A stretch of DNA of 64,000 bases from positions 1 through 64,000 of the forward strand of contig JAPOSR010000059.1 of the NCBI GenBank assembly GCA_026709625.1. Reading direction: 5' to 3'. Positions 61,355 to 64,000 of the stretch are shown in pieces (position 1 is the stretch's first letter; each line of letters opens with the position of its first letter). The position numbers were made by a program, and so were the translations under genes. Source of the stretch: Chloroflexota bacterium. GTDB lineage: Bacteria; Chloroflexota; Anaerolineae; Aggregatilineales; Phototrophicaceae. The notes under the pieces were generated by a model. It was not told the origin of the DNA. It saw only the letters and a list, made by a program, of their open reading frames with translations, and searched no databases.

Positions 61355-62146
61355 ATGGCAGCAAAAAAGGGCGTGCAGGCGGCGCTGGTCGTCCATCAAC
61401 TGGGGACGGGCTATCCAGGCAACCGGCACGCTCTTGTCGACATCAGCTTCACAATCGAAGCGGGCCAGCGCGTCGCTGTCATCGGACCCAATGGCGCTGG
61501 CAAGAGTACGCTCATCAAAGCCATCGTCGGCTTGCTGCAGTTCAGCTCGGGCAGCATCTCGGTCTGTGGCGAAGACTGCTATAGCAGCCACAGCCTGGTT
61601 GGCTATGTGCCCCAGCAAAACGACATCGACTGGAGCTTTCCGGCTTCGGTCTATGATGTCGTGATGATGGGGCGCAGCCGGCATATCGGCTGGTTTCGGC
61701 TGCCGCGGCGCGCTGACCATCAAGCTGTCCGCGATATTCTGGAGCATTTGAGCCTGGGTCATCTGGCAAAGCGACAGATTAGCGAGCTCAGTGGCGGGCA
61801 GCGCCGGCGCGTCTTTATCGCTCGCGCCCTCGCGCAAGATTCCCGCGTGCTGCTGCTGGACGAGCCCTTTACTGGCGTCGACCAACATGCTGAAGGCGAG
61901 ATCAGCGAGGCGCTGGACATCATGACCAGGCAGGGCATCACCATCCTGATGGCGACGCACCACATCGAAAACGCCGCTCAGCGCTTTGACAAGATCCTCG
62001 TGCTGCGACAAGGCGAGACCGTGGCATTTGGCGCGCCTGACGACATACTGGATCCCCAGTTGCTGCGGCAGGCATTTGGCGCCAGCATTTCTGTGGTTGG
62101 CAAGGACCTGCTGATGCTGTCTCGCAAGCCAGAAGGACCTGCTTGA
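61355..62146 (+). CDS. znuC: Zinc ABC transporter ATP-binding protein
   Basis: The 263-residue ATPase has VIGPNGAGKSTLIKAI (Walker A), LSGGQRRRVFIARALAQ (signature), RVLLLDEPFTGVD (Walker B) and MATHHIENA (switch His). It has the VPQQNDIDWSFPASVYDVVMMGR segment seen in metal-uptake ABC proteins. It follows znuA after 21 bases and precedes the permease by one base, so it drives zinc import with them; manganese cannot be fully excluded. Confidence 0.92.
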   Translation: MAAKKGVQAALVVHQLGTGYPGNRHALVDISFTIEAGQRVAVIGPNGAGKSTLIKAIVGLLQFSSGSISVCGEDCYSSHSLVGYVPQQNDIDWSFPASVYDVVMMGRSRHIGWFRLPRRADHQAVRDILEHLSLGHLAKRQISELSGGQRRRVFIARALAQDSRVLLLDEPFTGVDQHAEGEISEALDIMTRQGITILMATHHIENAAQRFDKILVLRQGETVAFGAPDDILDPQLLRQAFGASISVVGKDLLMLSRKPEGPA

Positions 62147-62147
62147 T

Positions 62148-63002
62148 ATGGACCTGGCGGCTTTCCTGGCCGAGCCTTTGCAATACAGCTTTATCCAGCG
62201 GGGCATGCTGGCGCTGATCTTGGTCGGCGGCCTCAACGCGATTGTCGGCTGTTTTGTGATGGTGCGGAGCATGGCATTTTTGGGGGATGCGCTTGCGCAT
62301 TCTGTTCTGCCCGGCGTCGCCCTGTCCTATGCAGCCAGTGGCGGCAGCATCGGCAGCAATCTTTTTTTTGGCGGCTTGGGCGCAGGCATCTTCTCGGCGC
62401 TGGTCATCGCCTGGTTAACCCGCAAGCAAGAGCTGAAAGAAGACAGCGCCATCGCCATCGTCTTCGTCACCATGTTTGCGCTGGGCATCGCTATCATCAG
62501 CACGCAATCCAGCTACGCCATCGACTTGGCGCACATTCTCTTCGGCAGCATCAACGGCATCAGCCAGCAAGACCTGCTCATCATGGCTGCCATGACTGCC
62601 GGCGTGCTGGTCATCATTGGCTTATTTTACAAAGAGTTCCTCATCATCAGCTTCGACCTGAGCCTGGCCTACAGTTTGAAGCTGCCGGCTGAGGCGCTGC
62701 GCCTGCTGCTGTTGATATTGATCGCCGTCACCATCGTCGTCAGTTTGCAGGCTGTGGGCATCGCGCTGATGCTGGCGCTTCTGATTACGCCAGTGGCCAC
62801 GGCGCGGCTGCTAGTCAAGCGCATGCATCACATGCTGGGCATCGCCAGTCTATTGGGAATTGTCAGCGGCATTGTCGGCTTTTATGCGTCATATTACCTG
62901 GATATTCCGTCTGGCGCTTGCATCGTGCTTATGCTCAGCGCGCTTTTTGGGCTGGTGTTTGTGGCGCAGTCGGCTTTGAATCGGCTGGTGCCGCGAAGCT
63001 GA
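62148..63002 (+). CDS. znuB: Zinc ABC transporter permease
   Basis: The 284-residue permease has eight or nine membrane helices and the ABC-3 family pattern: MLALILVGGLNAIVGCFVMVRSMAFLGDALAHSVLPGVAL near the start and ITPVATARLLVKRMHHMLGIASLLGIVSGIVGFYASYYLDIPSGACIVLM near the end. GDALAHSVLPGVAL is typical of metal permeases. It is the last gene of the operon; rsfS is convergent 12 bases later. Confidence 0.92.
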   Translation: MDLAAFLAEPLQYSFIQRGMLALILVGGLNAIVGCFVMVRSMAFLGDALAHSVLPGVALSYAASGGSIGSNLFFGGLGAGIFSALVIAWLTRKQELKEDSAIAIVFVTMFALGIAIISTQSSYAIDLAHILFGSINGISQQDLLIMAAMTAGVLVIIGLFYKEFLIISFDLSLAYSLKLPAEALRLLLLILIAVTIVVSLQAVGIALMLALLITPVATARLLVKRMHHMLGIASLLGIVSGIVGFYASYYLDIPSGACIVLMLSALFGLVFVAQSALNRLVPRS

Positions 63003-63014
63003 ACCGCCTGTTTG

Positions 63015-63365
63015 CTACTGAATGCGCAGCATGACGCGCCCAGCCGCATCCCACAGGTCTTCGAGCGCATAGTATTTGCGCTTTTCGGGCGCGAAGAAAT
63101 GCGCCACCACATCGCCATAGTCCATCACGACCCAGCCGCTTTCCGCCGTGCCTTCGTTGGCAAAAGGCAGTTTGCTGTGCTTGTCTTTGACATCCAGGCG
63201 GACTGTTTCGATCAGCGCGCGCAGATGCCGCTCGTTGTCGCCGCTGCAGATGACGAAAAAGTCGGCGATAAGTTGGTCGGGGCGCAGGTCGAGCAGCAGG
63301 ATATCTTCTGCCTTGCGGTCTTCGATGATGTCGACAATATCATGCGCCAGCTTCAATGAGTCCAA
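63015..63365 (-). CDS. rsfS: Ribosome silencing factor RsfS
   Basis: The 116-residue protein has LAHDIVDIIEDRKAEDILLLDLRP, LIADFFVICSGDNERHLRALIETV, AESGWVVMDYGDVVAHFFAPEKRKYYALEDLW, all diagnostic of RsfS (Iojap). It binds L14 (uL14) and blocks subunit joining during starvation. TTG 63365 fits the usual MLDSLKLA-like start with AGGAG 10 bases upstream; GTG 63395 would add ten residues. It is downstream of the galactokinase gene on the same strand, 42 bases from its stop. Confidence 0.9.
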   Translation of the reverse strand: MDSLKLAHDIVDIIEDRKAEDILLLDLRPDQLIADFFVICSGDNERHLRALIETVRLDVKDKHSKLPFANEGTAESGWVVMDYGDVVAHFFAPEKRKYYALEDLWDAAGRVMLRIQ

Positions 63366-63407
63366 AAGGGGCTGTCTCCTGGTGCTATGCTGCACAATAC
63401 GCCTATC

Positions 63408-64000
63408 TTAGCACAATGATGCGATGCTATCCGCTTTTATGGACCTTGTGCCCGCGCTGGCGTGAGTTACATAGAGCGCTGGCTTGTTGCCCGTCGTGGC
63501 TTCATACTCCGCGCCGACTCTGCGCGCAAAGTCTTCTGCATCCTCTATTCGCGCCAGAGCGACCGCGCAGCCGCCAAATCCCGCGCCGGTCATGCGCGCG
63601 CCATAGCAGCTCGGGTCGGCAGTGGCGCAGTTGACAATCGCATCCAGCGCCGGGCTGGATACTTCAAAGTCGTCGCGCAGGCTGGTGTGGCTGGCGACCA
63701 TCAGCTTGCCCAGCGCCTCGGCATCGCCCGCCAACATAGCGTCTCGCGCTTGCAGGGTGCGCTCGTTTTCGCTGATGACATGCCGCGCCCGCCGGCGAAT
63801 CAGCGGCTCGAGTTCGTCGGCTCGCCTGGTGAATGTCGCCAGGTCGATATCGCGCAATGCCGCTATGCCAAAGCGCCGCGCAGCTGCTTCGCACTGCCGC
63901 CGCCGTTCGTTGTAGGCGGAATCGACCAGTCCGCGCCGCGTGCCGGTATCCAAGATGACGATGGAGGTTGCGGCTGGCAGGGGGGCGGGGGTGGTTTGCA
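63408..64000 (-). CDS. galK: Galactokinase, C-terminal part
   Basis: This gene enters from the right edge. The visible 197 residues (stop at 63408) contain VILDTGTRRGLVDSAYNERRRQCEAAA, the block after the galactose site in GalK, and MTGAGFGGCAVALARIE, the GHMP kinase motif 3. That pair and the order fit GalK, which phosphorylates galactose at C1. The N-terminal substrate and ATP motifs lie outside the window. It is followed by rsfS. Confidence 0.88.
   Translation of the reverse strand, partial: QTTPAPLPAATSIVILDTGTRRGLVDSAYNERRRQCEAAARRFGIAALRDIDLATFTRRADELEPLIRRRARHVISENERTLQARDAMLAGDAEALGKLMVASHTSLRDDFEVSSPALDAIVNCATADPSCYGARMTGAGFGGCAVALARIEDAEDFARRVGAEYEATTGNKPALYVTHASAGTRSIKADSIASLC

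Overview
The window looks like a chromosomal stretch of a GC-rich member of the Chloroflexota, probably Anaerolineae-like. This is an inference from gene content: a giant Ser/Thr kinase fused to an nSTAND ATPase and WD40 propellers, LysM-glycoside hydrolase proteins, menaquinone genes, a MoxR/CoxE-like pair and many sugar-acid and polyol enzymes. No rRNA, phage, transposase or CRISPR array was seen. One tRNA gene (Ser, GGA anticodon) is present. Both edges cut genes: a GH32 beta-fructosidase on the left and a galactokinase on the right.

Layout. 1-3.6 kb (minus): GH32 start with a promoter and LacI-type operator, a CoxE-like vWA protein with its MoxR ATPase, and a TIM-barrel sugar isomerase. 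4-9 kb: a YbdK-type carboxylate-amine ligase, two VOC proteins plus an internally deleted third copy, an LtrA membrane protein and tRNA-Ser. 9-19.4 kb: a cell-wall amidase, the 1547-residue kinase-nSTAND-WD40 protein, a secreted SH3/WD40 protein and a divergent 905-residue protein of unknown function. 19.4-30.2 kb: gamma-glutamylcyclotransferase, a Gfo/Idh/MocA oxidoreductase, guanine deaminase, a GT39-type glycosyltransferase coupled to a TIM-barrel hydrolase, a secreted alpha/beta peptidase, a threonine dehydratase-like enzyme and a LysM-glycosidase.

30.4-43 kb: IolB, an ABC ATPase and a large exported membrane protein in one run; an aldo/keto reductase with an FGGY kinase; a metallo-beta-lactamase-fold protein with an eroded metal motif; an ABC-F ATPase diverging from a membrane-anchored phospholipase D; and PfkB with a DUF6958-like protein. 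43-50.6 kb: a phosphatase and SDR pair, a zinc alcohol dehydrogenase preceded by an overlapping 52-codon membrane ORF, an M20 peptidase and an OmpR-type two-component system.

50.6-58 kb: a TetR regulator with a perfect 36-bp palindrome at its start, followed by menF, menD, menB, menE and menH (menaquinone from chorismate; no menC or menA here). 58-64 kb: a DUF348/G5/3D cell-wall protein, then a zinc-import operon. Its solute-binding protein carries a ZinT-like domain nested inside the histidine-rich loop, beside eight perfect nine-residue His/Asp repeats. RsfS and the truncated galactokinase close the window.

The strongest candidates for something new are the nested ZnuA-ZinT architecture with its promoter/operator, the TetR-men arrangement, and the kinase-nSTAND-WD40 neighbourhood with its uncharacterised 905-residue partner.
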